Positions 39,735 through 47,916 are shown, counted from the first letter of the stretch. The stretch is DNA of 64,000 nucleotides from Chryseobacterium lathyri (GCF_030812195.1 NZ_JAUSSF010000002.1:124001-188000), one strand, 5' to 3'. Notes: generated by a model from the letters alone, not told the origin. Translations and numbers: made by a program.

Positions 39735-39929
39735 TTATTTGTGGTAGTATCTGTAAAATCCTCTTCCTGAAGAGTGATTTCTGGTGGTTCCGTCCCGGTA
39801 GGTTTCTGTTTTGGCACAGTCGCAGAACTTATTTCCTGTAAAAGTAAGATAAACGAACCAGCTCAGAAAAAAGCCCCCGATAAGTAACAGCATCCAATTG
39901 GTTCTGATGTAGTGGGTTATTTTGTCCAT
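39735..39929 (-). CDS. 64-residue single-pass membrane protein of the polyamine cluster
   Basis: No family recognised. Residues 12-31 form one membrane helix (LLLIGGFFLSWFVYLTF); the tail is polar, with FCDCAKTETYRDGTTRN (two Cys spaced by one residue) and the basic RGFYRYYHK end. It has 12 bases to DUF350 and 3 bases to DUF4178, so it is clearly part of the transcript. It is likely an accessory subunit of a membrane complex formed with its neighbours. Confidence 0.75.
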   Translation of the reverse strand: MDKITHYIRTNWMLLLIGGFFLSWFVYLTFTGNKFCDCAKTETYRDGTTRNHSSGRGFYRYYHK

Positions 39930-39932
39930 GGC

Positions 39933-41396
39933 TTAATGGGTAGGATAAGGTGAATTAGAACTGTTTTTCCATTTATTGAGTTCAAAAATGCGTCTTCCCA
40001 CAAAGCTGACTGCTATGAAGGTTAGTGACAAAATGATTACAATAGCAAAATTCCAGAATGATACCGGTTGCCATGCTGCCTTGATCTTTACAAAGCTGTT
40101 TCTTTCATATTTTTCCGGGTAGCCGGTTTCCAGGCTCATATTGGTAAGGACAGAGTCCAGCTTTTTAATTTCCAGCGGTTTTTCTGCCAGATTACCCATC
40201 ATGCTGATTTCATTTTTAAGTTTTTCCTGCTCGTAATAAACTGCGACGTTTTTATCTTTGTTATTCCGCATATAGAAATTTCCCAAGTCATTTTTAATCA
40301 CTGAAAAATCTCCATTCTGTAGCTGATAGCCTGATTTGAAAGGATCTGCAGCACCTCCTTCTTTTTCTGCAGAAATCAGGAAATGATAGTTTCCGGGTGC
40401 TACACCGCAAAAATTAAATTCTTCGCTTTGGCTTCCTTCGCTCCAGCTTTCTCCATCTTCATAGCCGGAATATCTTTCTATGTCTTTAGAGGTATAAGCT
40501 ATTTCATTGGTCTTTTCATTAACAAGGCTTACGCCTACATTTGCCCAGGAATTGTCTACTTCAGAGTAGGCATTCACTTCTAACGGAGCGGAAGCTCCTG
40601 AAAGGTTGAAACTTTTGCTTACCAGCTCTTTTTCATTTAAATCAGCAAATTTGATTTCCTGTTCAAAAAGTGTCTGATTGGTTCTTGACATCACCACATA
40701 CAGCTGGATCAGACAGATCAGCAAAGCTGAAACTCCGATAATGTTGATCCCTTGCCTTATATTAAAGAAAAAAGGCTCTACAATTCCTATCCCTGAATAA
40801 TCGGGAAGTTCTTTTAAGCCGAAAGCTTTTTTGATGGTGTATTTTGAGATATGATTTCCCTTAAAGAACTGTACTGAATTTCCACATTCTTCTCGTGAAA
40901 TCATCTCAGTGCCGTTTACGTATTCTTTATATTTGGCAAGTTTAAAATCTATTTTATCTTCAAAAAAACCAGCTGCGGAATGAATACTGCAGGGCGTGGT
41001 TTCGTACCATCTATACTTCCGGCCGTCAGCAGTTTCTGCATAATGCTTGAAGTCTTTAAATGCAGAGTCCAACTGGTGGAGAAGTACCCAATGTCCGTCA
41101 CTTTCGCTTAAGTATACATTATTTCTGGAAGAATTTTTCAGAGTATATTCCCGCCAGAAAATATTTTCGCCATATTTTTTAACAACAATATTAATAACAT
41201 AGTACTCTGTCCCATAGATTTCCCCCCTCTGTCCAACTTCCAGCACTACATTTTCTATGGGCTTTTTAATGATTTTCCGGGAAGCATTTTTTTCTATTCC
41301 GATAAGGGAAGAACATGAGCTGCAGATGTATTCTTCAACAGAAAAATCTATTGCCATCTCATTATTTTTTTCGCAAACGGGACAAACGTAATACAT
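39933..41396 (-). CDS. DUF4178 domain membrane protein with zinc ribbon
   Basis: A 487-residue protein. The N-terminal zinc ribbon is CPVC...CSSC (residues 5-30), followed by the cytoplasmic DUF4178 domain (about 45-195: GTEYYVINIVVKKYGEN, YLSESDGHWVLLHQL). A membrane helix near 215-237 (NIIGVSALLICLIQLYVV), a mostly extracytoplasmic region (240-450) and a final helix near 455-475 follow. DUF4178 proteins co-occur with DUF350, spermidine-synthase-like and SAM decarboxylase genes; biochemical role unknown. Its stop lies 3 bases from the 64-residue gene and its start 3 bases after speH. Confidence 0.83.
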   Translation of the reverse strand: MYYVCPVCEKNNEMAIDFSVEEYICSSCSSLIGIEKNASRKIIKKPIENVVLEVGQRGEIYGTEYYVINIVVKKYGENIFWREYTLKNSSRNNVYLSESDGHWVLLHQLDSAFKDFKHYAETADGRKYRWYETTPCSIHSAAGFFEDKIDFKLAKYKEYVNGTEMISREECGNSVQFFKGNHISKYTIKKAFGLKELPDYSGIGIVEPFFFNIRQGINIIGVSALLICLIQLYVVMSRTNQTLFEQEIKFADLNEKELVSKSFNLSGASAPLEVNAYSEVDNSWANVGVSLVNEKTNEIAYTSKDIERYSGYEDGESWSEGSQSEEFNFCGVAPGNYHFLISAEKEGGAADPFKSGYQLQNGDFSVIKNDLGNFYMRNNKDKNVAVYYEQEKLKNEISMMGNLAEKPLEIKKLDSVLTNMSLETGYPEKYERNSFVKIKAAWQPVSFWNFAIVIILSLTFIAVSFVGRRIFELNKWKNSSNSPYPTH

Positions 41397-41399
41397 TTT

Positions 41400-41759
41400 T
41401 TAACGGTGAATTTTGTGTTTTTGAATGACATCAGCATTGAAATACTGAACAATTTCATCTGCGATCTGCTCTACTTTCTGGGTATTATCCTGGGTATAGT
41501 TGCACAGAAAAACATCAAATGTAAGCTGTTTAAACTCCGGCCAGGTATGGATACAGAGGTGGGATTCCTTAAGGCATACAGCAGCAGTGAAGCTCTGGTT
41601 CTCAAAGACATGCTCTGTAATTCCAACAATTTCCACTTCTTTGGTTTCTAAAATGGATTCTGTATATTTCAAAAAGCGGCTGCAGTCTAATAACAAATCT
41701 TCTGACTGTGTTTCCAAAGTCAGAAGAATGTGCAGACCTTTGCTTGATAGTGGTTTCAA
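41400..41759 (-). CDS. speH: S-adenosylmethionine decarboxylase proenzyme
   Basis: A 119-residue class 1B enzyme (SpeH/SpeD family). The self-cleavage site is visible as KESHLCIHTWPE; Ser66 becomes the pyruvoyl group. It also has the N-terminal KGLHILLTL strand and CSRFLKYTESIL. It makes decarboxylated SAM, the aminopropyl donor used by the synthase-like enzyme encoded further along the operon. Position as the first gene of the compact block fits this supply role. The next gene upstream (ctlX-like) ends 21 bases before. Confidence 0.93.
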   Translation of the reverse strand: MKPLSSKGLHILLTLETQSEDLLLDCSRFLKYTESILETKEVEIVGITEHVFENQSFTAAVCLKESHLCIHTWPEFKQLTFDVFLCNYTQDNTQKVEQIADEIVQYFNADVIQKHKIHR

Positions 41760-41780
41760 TTATTTTTTTTCGTAAATATA

Positions 41781-42704
41781 TTATTTTTTCGGAAGGAAAA
41801 CCTCAGCAAGCATACATCTTGCACTTCCTCCTCCATTTACTTCAATGGTATTCAGATCTGAATAAATGATCTCACAGTATTTTTCTATGGCAGCCACCTG
41901 TTCAGGTGTTAATGACTGATAAGCAGTCTGGCTCATCACCAAAAACTTCTGGCCGTCTTTGTTCTGAACCTGAAGCATGTTGCCGGCAAACTGCTGCATT
42001 TGCTCTTCTGAAATTTCTACGATCTCTTTTCCTGAATTTTTGATAGTTTCTATCACCTTTTCTCTTTCCAGTTCGTCATCGATACAGTCAAGGCAGATCA
42101 CCACAAATTTATCAGCCACACACATCATGACATTGGTATGATAAATTGGAAGCCTTTCCGCACCTACAGTCTGGTAAGAATGGAAAACAATGGGTGTAAA
42201 TCCATACTTATCACAAAATTCTCTGAACAAATTTTCGTCAAGTCTCAGAGAAACTGAACCGTAAGCGATTTTATTATCGTGATCAAAGATCATGCTTCCC
42301 GTTCCTTCCAGAAAGTGTCCCTGAGTTTCAGGAAACGACCAGTCGTCAATTTCGGTAACTTCAAACCCCTGATTTTTGATGCTTTCAATAATATCCTCTC
42401 TTCTTTCCACCCTTCTGTTTGAAGCGAACATCGGGTATAGAACCACTTTTCCATCCTTATGGAAGCTTACCCAGTTATTCGGGAAAATAGAATCCGGAGT
42501 ATGAGGATCCAGTGTATCTTTTATAGTGATCACATTCACCCCTTTGCTTCTCAGTTTTCCAACAAAAGTGTTGAATTCAGCCAAAGCTTTAGCCTGAATA
42601 TCAGAACCTTTCTGTTCAACCTGAAAGTAATTATTTTCTGCCGTTTCCGCATTGTAACCGAATGCAATCGGTTCTATCATTAATACTGTATCTGTCGTTT
42701 GCAT
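41781..42704 (-). CDS. ctlX: citrulline/guanidine hydrolase-type amidinotransferase family protein (CtlX-like)
   Basis: A 307-residue pentein-fold enzyme. MIEPIAFGYNAETAENN near the start, PDSIFPNNWVSFH, FLEGTGSMIFDH and the C-terminal catalytic cysteine in GGGSARCMLAEVF match the CtlX/ARM-deiminase-like branch of guanidine-modifying enzymes. It hydrolyses or transfers guanidino/ureido groups (citrulline or arginine derivatives; the exact substrate is not certain). It precedes speH by 21 bases on the same strand, which links arginine-derived metabolism to the polyamine genes. The gap to the upstream paralog holds an octamer-array repeat. Confidence 0.82.
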   Translation of the reverse strand: MQTTDTVLMIEPIAFGYNAETAENNYFQVEQKGSDIQAKALAEFNTFVGKLRSKGVNVITIKDTLDPHTPDSIFPNNWVSFHKDGKVVLYPMFASNRRVERREDIIESIKNQGFEVTEIDDWSFPETQGHFLEGTGSMIFDHDNKIAYGSVSLRLDENLFREFCDKYGFTPIVFHSYQTVGAERLPIYHTNVMMCVADKFVVICLDCIDDELEREKVIETIKNSGKEIVEISEEQMQQFAGNMLQVQNKDGQKFLVMSQTAYQSLTPEQVAAIEKYCEIIYSDLNTIEVNGGGSARCMLAEVFLPKK

Positions 42705-42720
42705 TGTTTTTAAATTTAAA

Positions 42721-42776
42721 AAATTAAAAGATTAAAGGATTCAGAGTCAATAAATCATCTAATCTTCATATCATCT
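42721..42776. repeat. octamer arrays (words AAATTAAA / AATCATCT), head to head
   Basis: Four top-strand units run 42721-42752 (first AAATTAAA, second AGATTAAA), followed in the same register by units 42753-42776 (AATCATCT first) that read as GATGATT-type words on the bottom strand. It occupies the whole gap between the two guanidine-hydrolase genes. Confidence 0.55.
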
Positions 42777-43689
42777 ACTCTCTCACTAGTGGCATTGTAG
42801 AACACCTCAAGAGGCCTCCCATTTTAGAAATTTCCCTGTAAGGAATTTCTTCCACGGTCATTCCCCACTCATTTCTCAGGTGATTGTTCATTCTTGTAAA
42901 TGTTTTATCTGATACAATGACTTCGGGAGAAATGGAGAAAATATTCGGGAACATTTCAAACATTTCCTCATCGTTAAGGTGGAAACAGTTTTCTTCCCCA
43001 AAGATATCGATGATCAGGCGGTAATCACTTTCATCCACGAATCCGTTTTTATAGATGAGACATTTATCCTTTCCTACCGGATTGAATGTGCAGTCCAAAT
43101 GTAAGATCCCTTCAAACGGAATTTTATCATTTTTCTTCAATTCAAGATCAATGATTCTTTTCTTCGGAAAATATTCTTTTAGAATTTCAATAGCATATTC
43201 GTTGGTTCTTGCTGTTTTATAATTTCTGTAATCTTCGCTGAAACATGTTCCTATAAAAAGAAAATCATCCCATACAATGACATCACCTCCTTCAATGTGC
43301 GCTGTTTCCGGAAGATTGATGATCTTTCTCCATGCTACTTTTTCAAAAACTTTCTTATAGGCATCCTGCTCATCAGCTCTGTCAGCGATCACGTTTGAGA
43401 TGATCATTTTATCGTCAATCACAAAAGCTACATCTCTTGCGAAAACCTGGTTATAATCTTTGATAATGCTTGGGCGAAGTACTTCTACATCATATTTCTT
43501 CAATACTGCTTCAAAAGCGTTCATTTCTTTAATAATATCCTCTTCTTTAGGATATATATTGTGTTCGATAGAGTAATATGACTTTGCGTCATAACTCTCC
43601 TCTAGCGTGGGAACTGCTCCCATTGAATTAGGCTGTCCTAGAACAACTGATTTCAGCCTGCCCGTTTCGTTTTTAATGTTTAGTTTCAT
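42775..43689 (-). CDS. arginine deiminase / dimethylarginine hydrolase family protein
   Basis: A 304-residue pentein-fold guanidine hydrolase. FARDVAFVIDDKMI and HIEGGDVIVWDD carry the conserved Asp/Glu-His-Asp residues, LHLDCTFNPVG the catalytic-His region and GGLLRCSTMPL the nucleophilic Cys. It is expected to hydrolyse arginine or a methylated/other guanidine to the ureido compound. It has an exact TATATTTG promoter 20 bases upstream (43709-43716) and heads the operon that leads into ctlX and speH. Arginine deiminase and DDAH cannot be told apart by eye. Confidence 0.85.
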   Translation of the reverse strand: MKLNIKNETGRLKSVVLGQPNSMGAVPTLEESYDAKSYYSIEHNIYPKEEDIIKEMNAFEAVLKKYDVEVLRPSIIKDYNQVFARDVAFVIDDKMIISNVIADRADEQDAYKKVFEKVAWRKIINLPETAHIEGGDVIVWDDFLFIGTCFSEDYRNYKTARTNEYAIEILKEYFPKKRIIDLELKKNDKIPFEGILHLDCTFNPVGKDKCLIYKNGFVDESDYRLIIDIFGEENCFHLNDEEMFEMFPNIFSISPEVIVSDKTFTRMNNHLRNEWGMTVEEIPYREISKMGGLLRCSTMPLVRE

Positions 43690-43708
43690 AAAGATTTATG
43701 CAATACTA

Positions 43709-43716
43709 CAAATATA
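43709..43716 (-). promoter_or_regulatory. -7 promoter element of the guanidine-hydrolase / polyamine operon
   Basis: TATATTTG on the minus strand, an exact TAnnTTTG match, 20 bases before the ATG at 43689. The palindrome ATCAAATTTGAT (43759-43770), next to ATGCAT, lies about 45 bases upstream and could be an activator site. The rest of 43690-44001 is AT-rich; TATCTTAG near 43929-43936 may drive the peptide gene to the right. Confidence 0.6.
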
Positions 43717-44001
43717 AGTAAAGGTCTTTATCTGGAAAACTTTTGATTTGTTTTATGCATCAAATTTGATTTTAATATTGCTTATCTTCAGCCTTATGCT
43801 TCATATTCCGAGATAAAATTTTATACCTGCCCGAATAATCCTTTTACATTTCCGTCGTCATTTAATCTACAACTAACTATTTTTCATCTACATAAGAAAT
43901 AAAAAACAGTACATTTTATAAAATAAATTCATATCTTAGTGATATAATTTCAATTGAATTATAAATTAAAATTTAACTATTAACATCAAAAAATCAAAAT
44001 C

Positions 44002-44163
44002 ATGAACAAGAAAAATTCTGTGCTGAAAAATGCACAAAAATTAGGAAGAAACGAGCAGAAACTAATCACAGGAGGAGGGATAAACAGACCCAGATACTGC
44101 TGCGAATGGGACGAAAACGGAAACTGTACCATCTGGACGTGCGGTAACTGTGTTTGTCCATAA
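44002..44163 (+). CDS. Cys-rich Gly-Gly-leader peptide (bacteriocin/RiPP-like precursor)
   Basis: A 53-residue peptide. Residues 1-25 are a basic amphipathic leader (MNKKNSVLKNAQKLGRNEQK, then LITGGG), matching the LKNAxKLxRxEQKxIxGG pattern of Bacteroidota natural-product/bacteriocin-like precursors cut at a double glycine. The core (about 27-53) has six cysteines at 33, 34, 42, 47, 50 and 52, two Trp and an acidic turn WDENGN. No modification enzyme or C39 transporter is adjacent, so processing must act in trans or the peptide is only disulfide-bonded. AT-rich leader upstream; strong terminator 12 bases downstream. Confidence 0.8.
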   Translation: MNKKNSVLKNAQKLGRNEQKLITGGGINRPRYCCEWDENGNCTIWTCGNCVCP

Positions 44164-44175
44164 TTAAATAATAAT

Positions 44176-44200
44176 AAACCTGCTTTTAACAAGCAGGTTT
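44176..44200. terminator. terminator between peptide gene and TonB-plug receptor
   Basis: AAACCTGCTT (44176-44185), loop TTAAC, AAGCAGGTTT (44191-44200), then TCTTTTT. Perfect 10-bp stem that serves both convergent genes. Confidence 0.88.
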
Positions 44201-44205
44201 TCTTT

Positions 44206-46569
44206 TTATCTTGCCCTGTTTTCTTCTTCTGTTTTCTGAATTTCTTTGGCCTGATACTTTGAACTTCCGAAGCTATATCCTATAGAAAGGATCAGGCGGC
44301 TGGTATCCCACCAATGTGTAAAACGGTTGTCCATAATCTGTTTATGCCTGAATTCCAAACGCTGGTCGTAGGAATCAAAAATATTGTTATAGCTGATTTT
44401 TGTATTCAATGTATTATCAAACCATGACTTCTGCACAGACAGATCTACCGTATACCTTGGTTTTATGATATACAGACTGTTTCCGGTTTTGGATTCATAG
44501 CTTGCAAAGAGATTAACGGTATATCCTTTAGGCAAAGTGAAAACTTGATTTACTCGTATTTCATAATTATACACCTTCAAAGCAAATACCTCGCCCAGAT
44601 AAGGTCTGAACTCATCGTTATAGTATCCGGCGACCTGGCTGGTAATACTCCACCATTTTGTCAGTTTCACAGGAAAACTGGTTTCTATGGAAGCAAATTT
44701 CCGGTATGGAAGATTAGTTCCAAGATATTCCAGTACATTGGTTTTAGGATTGTAAAGCGGATAGCGGGTCATTACATCTTTTTCTTTACCTGCTATAAAA
44801 CTGGTCACCCAATTCTTATAACGATACGTAAGCTTGATCTGGCTGGTGAAAGAAGGCTGAAGATAAGGATTTCCTATCCAGTAATTCAGCGGGCTGAAAT
44901 AAACCCGGAACGGATTGAGCTGGGAAAACACAGGCCGCGTTATCTTTCTGCTGTACGAAAGTGATAATTCATTAGATTTATTGAACGTATATGCTGTACT
45001 GAAAGACGGCAGCCATTCGAGATAATTTCTTGAAACCACAGAATCTTTGGTAACAGCATCCGAAATACTCTCCGTATTCTCAAATCTCAGTCCTGCGTTC
45101 ACCTGGAGCTTTCCAAATTTCTGCCTGTACGAAACATAACCAGCCCATATTTTCTCTTTGTAAGAAAACATATTGCTACGTTCTGGATCAAAGATAAAAC
45201 GGTCATTTAAAGACAGCGTATCGTAGCGTATATTATTATGAGTATTGGAACGGCTGTATTTCATTCCGGCCTCGATGTCTGCATTTCCTATCTTTTGGGA
45301 AATATCAATTTGTGCGGTCAGGATATTAATTTTATTAAGCAGGTCGGATTTCCAGTAGGACAAAAGCTGAGAGGTAGGTTTATCTTTATTGATAAAATCA
45401 TCCTTCTGACTATTTCTGACGGAAAGATAATTACCTAAAAGATTCATTTTAAAACCTTTGTTTTGAAACGAATAATCTGCAGTTACTCCATAATTTTCCT
45501 GGGAATAATCTGTAGGGTTTTCACTTTCAGTGTTAAAGATCAGCTGTGCCCCTTCTTTATTGGTGGTATACAGTGAACCTGAACGGATCCGGTCGCTGGT
45601 TCTGAAATTACTTCTTACATTGATGCCTGCCCTGTTTTTATTATTGATCCTGAAATCCGCACCAGCCTGAATACTGTACACCATTCCTTCATCTTCCTGG
45701 TAGGTATTGGTTCGCATGACATTGGTATTGGCAAGTTTCTGTAATGCGTTATAGCGGTAAGTGGAAATGCCGTTATTATAGCCGGCCTGCAGACTGTAGG
45801 CTGTCTTTGCTGTGTTATAAGAAAGGTTTAAAGAGTTTTCCCTGTAGCTGAACTTATTGACATAGGTATTTCCATTATAATTTCCTTTCCAGCCGAGGTT
45901 TCCGTTTCTTTTCAGTCTGATATCGATGATTCCTTTAAATTCTGCATCATATTTTGAGGAAGGATTGGCATTCACTTCAACAGATTCTACCATTTCCGGC
46001 GGTAATGCACGGAGATAAGCCTGCAGTTCCTGGCTGCTCATGGTGACAGGTTTGCCGTCAATAAACACAGCAGGAGTAATTCTTCCGCCAATAAAAATGC
46101 CGCCTTCCTGATCTATGGACACACCCGGTGTCTTTTTTAAAACCTCAAAAAGATTCGCGGAGGTCTTAAAATCTTTATTTCCGGAAACGCTCATTACAAT
46201 ATTCCCTTCATTGAGCCTGATACTTCTGGGCACTGCGCGGATCACTACTTCTGAGATATTTTCAGCTACGGGTTTCAGCTCAATCAAAGAAAGATCTTCA
46301 CCTTTATCAAATTCTTTCGTTTCATATTCCTTTTTCCGAATCACAAAGTAAGAATCAGCAATTATATTATTCAGATGAAAAATACCTAGGGAATCCGTCT
46401 GAACTTTTTGAAGAACGCTTTTGTCTGATTTGTTTAGCAGAGATACTTCAGCCTGAAAAACAGCTCTTTTCGTCTCTGAATCCAAAACCTTTCCATGTAT
46501 TGTTTCCTGAGCTTTTCCGAAACAGGAAAGAAATAGGAGAAGCAGGAAAATCCATAATCTGATATTCAT
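44206..46569 (-). CDS. outer-membrane receptor: carboxypeptidase-regulatory domain, TonB plug, beta-barrel
   Basis: A 787-residue protein. Signal peptide MNIRLWIFLLLLFLSCFGKAQ; a carboxypeptidase-regulatory-like domain (about 22-105: IHGKVLDSETKRAVFQAEV); a plug domain (about 120-215: LKKTPGVSIDQEGGIFIGG, VESVEVNANPSSKYDAEF); then an OMP_b-brl_3 barrel ending ILSIGYSFGSSKY and a charged tail. It is the third member of this family in the window and the only one with the N-terminal regulatory domain. Minus-strand TACTTTTG (46590-46597) is an exact -7 match. A membrane AraC regulator gene is upstream. Ligand unknown. Confidence 0.9.
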   Translation of the reverse strand: MNIRLWIFLLLLFLSCFGKAQETIHGKVLDSETKRAVFQAEVSLLNKSDKSVLQKVQTDSLGIFHLNNIIADSYFVIRKKEYETKEFDKGEDLSLIELKPVAENISEVVIRAVPRSIRLNEGNIVMSVSGNKDFKTSANLFEVLKKTPGVSIDQEGGIFIGGRITPAVFIDGKPVTMSSQELQAYLRALPPEMVESVEVNANPSSKYDAEFKGIIDIRLKRNGNLGWKGNYNGNTYVNKFSYRENSLNLSYNTAKTAYSLQAGYNNGISTYRYNALQKLANTNVMRTNTYQEDEGMVYSIQAGADFRINNKNRAGINVRSNFRTSDRIRSGSLYTTNKEGAQLIFNTESENPTDYSQENYGVTADYSFQNKGFKMNLLGNYLSVRNSQKDDFINKDKPTSQLLSYWKSDLLNKINILTAQIDISQKIGNADIEAGMKYSRSNTHNNIRYDTLSLNDRFIFDPERSNMFSYKEKIWAGYVSYRQKFGKLQVNAGLRFENTESISDAVTKDSVVSRNYLEWLPSFSTAYTFNKSNELSLSYSRKITRPVFSQLNPFRVYFSPLNYWIGNPYLQPSFTSQIKLTYRYKNWVTSFIAGKEKDVMTRYPLYNPKTNVLEYLGTNLPYRKFASIETSFPVKLTKWWSITSQVAGYYNDEFRPYLGEVFALKVYNYEIRVNQVFTLPKGYTVNLFASYESKTGNSLYIIKPRYTVDLSVQKSWFDNTLNTKISYNNIFDSYDQRLEFRHKQIMDNRFTHWWDTSRLILSIGYSFGSSKYQAKEIQKTEEENRAR

Positions 46570-46589
46570 AAATTTTAATTTTATGAAAT

Positions 46590-46597
46590 CAAAAGTA
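46590..46597 (-). promoter_or_regulatory. -7 promoter element of the third receptor gene
   Basis: TACTTTTG on the minus strand is an exact TAnnTTTG match 21 bases before the ATG at 46569. No -33 TTG is seen at the usual distance. Confidence 0.55.
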
Positions 46598-46648
46598 GCA
46601 GGCTATTGATAAAAAAAGGTTTTGAAGTTTAAATTTAGCAGTACGAAA

Positions 46649-47710
46649 TTATAATTCTGAACTCTGAAACCTGGCTTCAGAAGGGATTTGTGACTGCTTG
46701 TACAAAAGCGGTGTCGTATTTTTAATTTTTTTGAATGTGGAAAAGAAAGTAGACTTGGAATTAAACCCCACTTCATAACCGATCTCTTCGATCTTGAGGA
46801 AGGAGCCACTTTCTATTTTCTGACAGGCTTCGCTGATCCTGTATTCATTGATGTACGTTGAAAAGCTTTTACCGAGATTATCATTCAGCAATTGGGAAAG
46901 CTGATGGGCAGACATGTTCATCTTTGCTGCCAGATCGCTTAATTTCAGGTTTGGATTTTTGTATAATTCTTCGGAATTCATCAGCCGCTCGAGTTTTGAA
47001 ACAAAACTGTCTGCAAGTTCTTCTGAAATCTTTTTATTGGTATATTTAGGAAGCTCTTTTACAGAATCTTCATCATTCTTTTTACTGAAGAGAATTAAAA
47101 AATTGGCATACAGCACAAATGAGAATACAAGACTCCCGCCTGCACAGTATACCTGTACCCAGCCTGTAGAAATTAACTGGTACGCCAGGAAAATGATCAC
47201 ATTGCTTATAAGTACCGGAAGGATAAACTTGTTAGGATTTCTCGCCGTCTGTTTTGAAAAAATATAATACTGATACACGGCAAGCAAAACAAATACTGAC
47301 CACACTGTATAAATAAAGGTCCCGAAATATTTGTCCCAGGTAACCGGAAAGAACAAATACAGTAACCCAACTGTCCCAAGAACTAACGTTAACACACCGA
47401 AAGATGTTCTGCTTTGTTTTAAATCAAATGCTTCTCTCTGGAATGATGCTCTGATGTAATAATATAAAGCCGGCCCTGTAAAAAATAGCGCTGACATACC
47501 CAGGTGTGGAATGATCCGTGGCCAGTCCGGGTAGAAATAGATACAGACCGAAATCCCAACCCTGATGCTTAAAGTCAATAAAATCAAGCCTAAAAAGAAA
47601 TCCGGAATGTATTTGAGCTTTTTAACAAACAGAAGATAGATCCCGAGCAGCAACCCATTAAAGGCTCCTACCGCACTGAAAAAAAATAACATCTGCTGTC
47701 CGAAGGTCAT
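46649..47710 (-). CDS. AraC family regulator with N-terminal membrane domain
   Basis: A 353-residue protein. Residues 1-215 hold about seven hydrophobic helices. The C-terminal 100 residues form an AraC DNA-binding domain with both helix-turn-helix units (LKLSDLAAKMNMSAHQLSQLLND, then IEEIGYEVGFNSKSTFFSTFKK). Membrane-embedded AraC-type regulators are common in Bacteroidota and probably sense an envelope or extracellular signal. The adjacent receptor gene (80-base gap, same strand) is the most likely target. The C-terminal tail after TPLLYKQSQ is short. Confidence 0.87.
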   Translation of the reverse strand: MTFGQQMLFFFSAVGAFNGLLLGIYLLFVKKLKYIPDFFLGLILLTLSIRVGISVCIYFYPDWPRIIPHLGMSALFFTGPALYYYIRASFQREAFDLKQSRTSFGVLTLVLGTVGLLYLFFPVTWDKYFGTFIYTVWSVFVLLAVYQYYIFSKQTARNPNKFILPVLISNVIIFLAYQLISTGWVQVYCAGGSLVFSFVLYANFLILFSKKNDEDSVKELPKYTNKKISEELADSFVSKLERLMNSEELYKNPNLKLSDLAAKMNMSAHQLSQLLNDNLGKSFSTYINEYRISEACQKIESGSFLKIEEIGYEVGFNSKSTFFSTFKKIKNTTPLLYKQSQIPSEARFQSSEL

Positions 47711-47870
47711 TGTAGCTGCTTTTATTTTTGATACATAGGCTATAAATGGTTTACCGATCTATAAAACAGACCTTAGCCTAAACTTATTGAAAGTGATCAA
47801 CTTATGGACGTAAATTTAATAAAATTATCGATTCCAATTCTATAAAAAAATAGAACCTACTAAAATAAAA

Positions 47871-47894
47871 AATCCCAAAGCTTGCTTTGGGATT
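47871..47894 (-). terminator. terminator of citrate synthase
   Basis: AATCCCAAAGC (47871-47881) / GCTTTGGGATT (47884-47894), followed on the minus strand by TTTTTTATTTT. Perfect 11-bp stem. Confidence 0.88.
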
Positions 47895-47916
47895 TTGTTT
47901 ATGATAAAAACAGGGA

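Noticed and set aside
43986..44192. 68-codon minus-strand frame over the small peptide gene
   Set aside because: It runs antisense through the peptide and into its terminator; the plus-strand frame has a leader, a Cys-rich core and a stop right before a hairpin.
44545..44964. 139-codon plus-strand frame inside the third receptor gene
   Set aside because: It overlaps the conserved beta-barrel part of the receptor; no independent signal.
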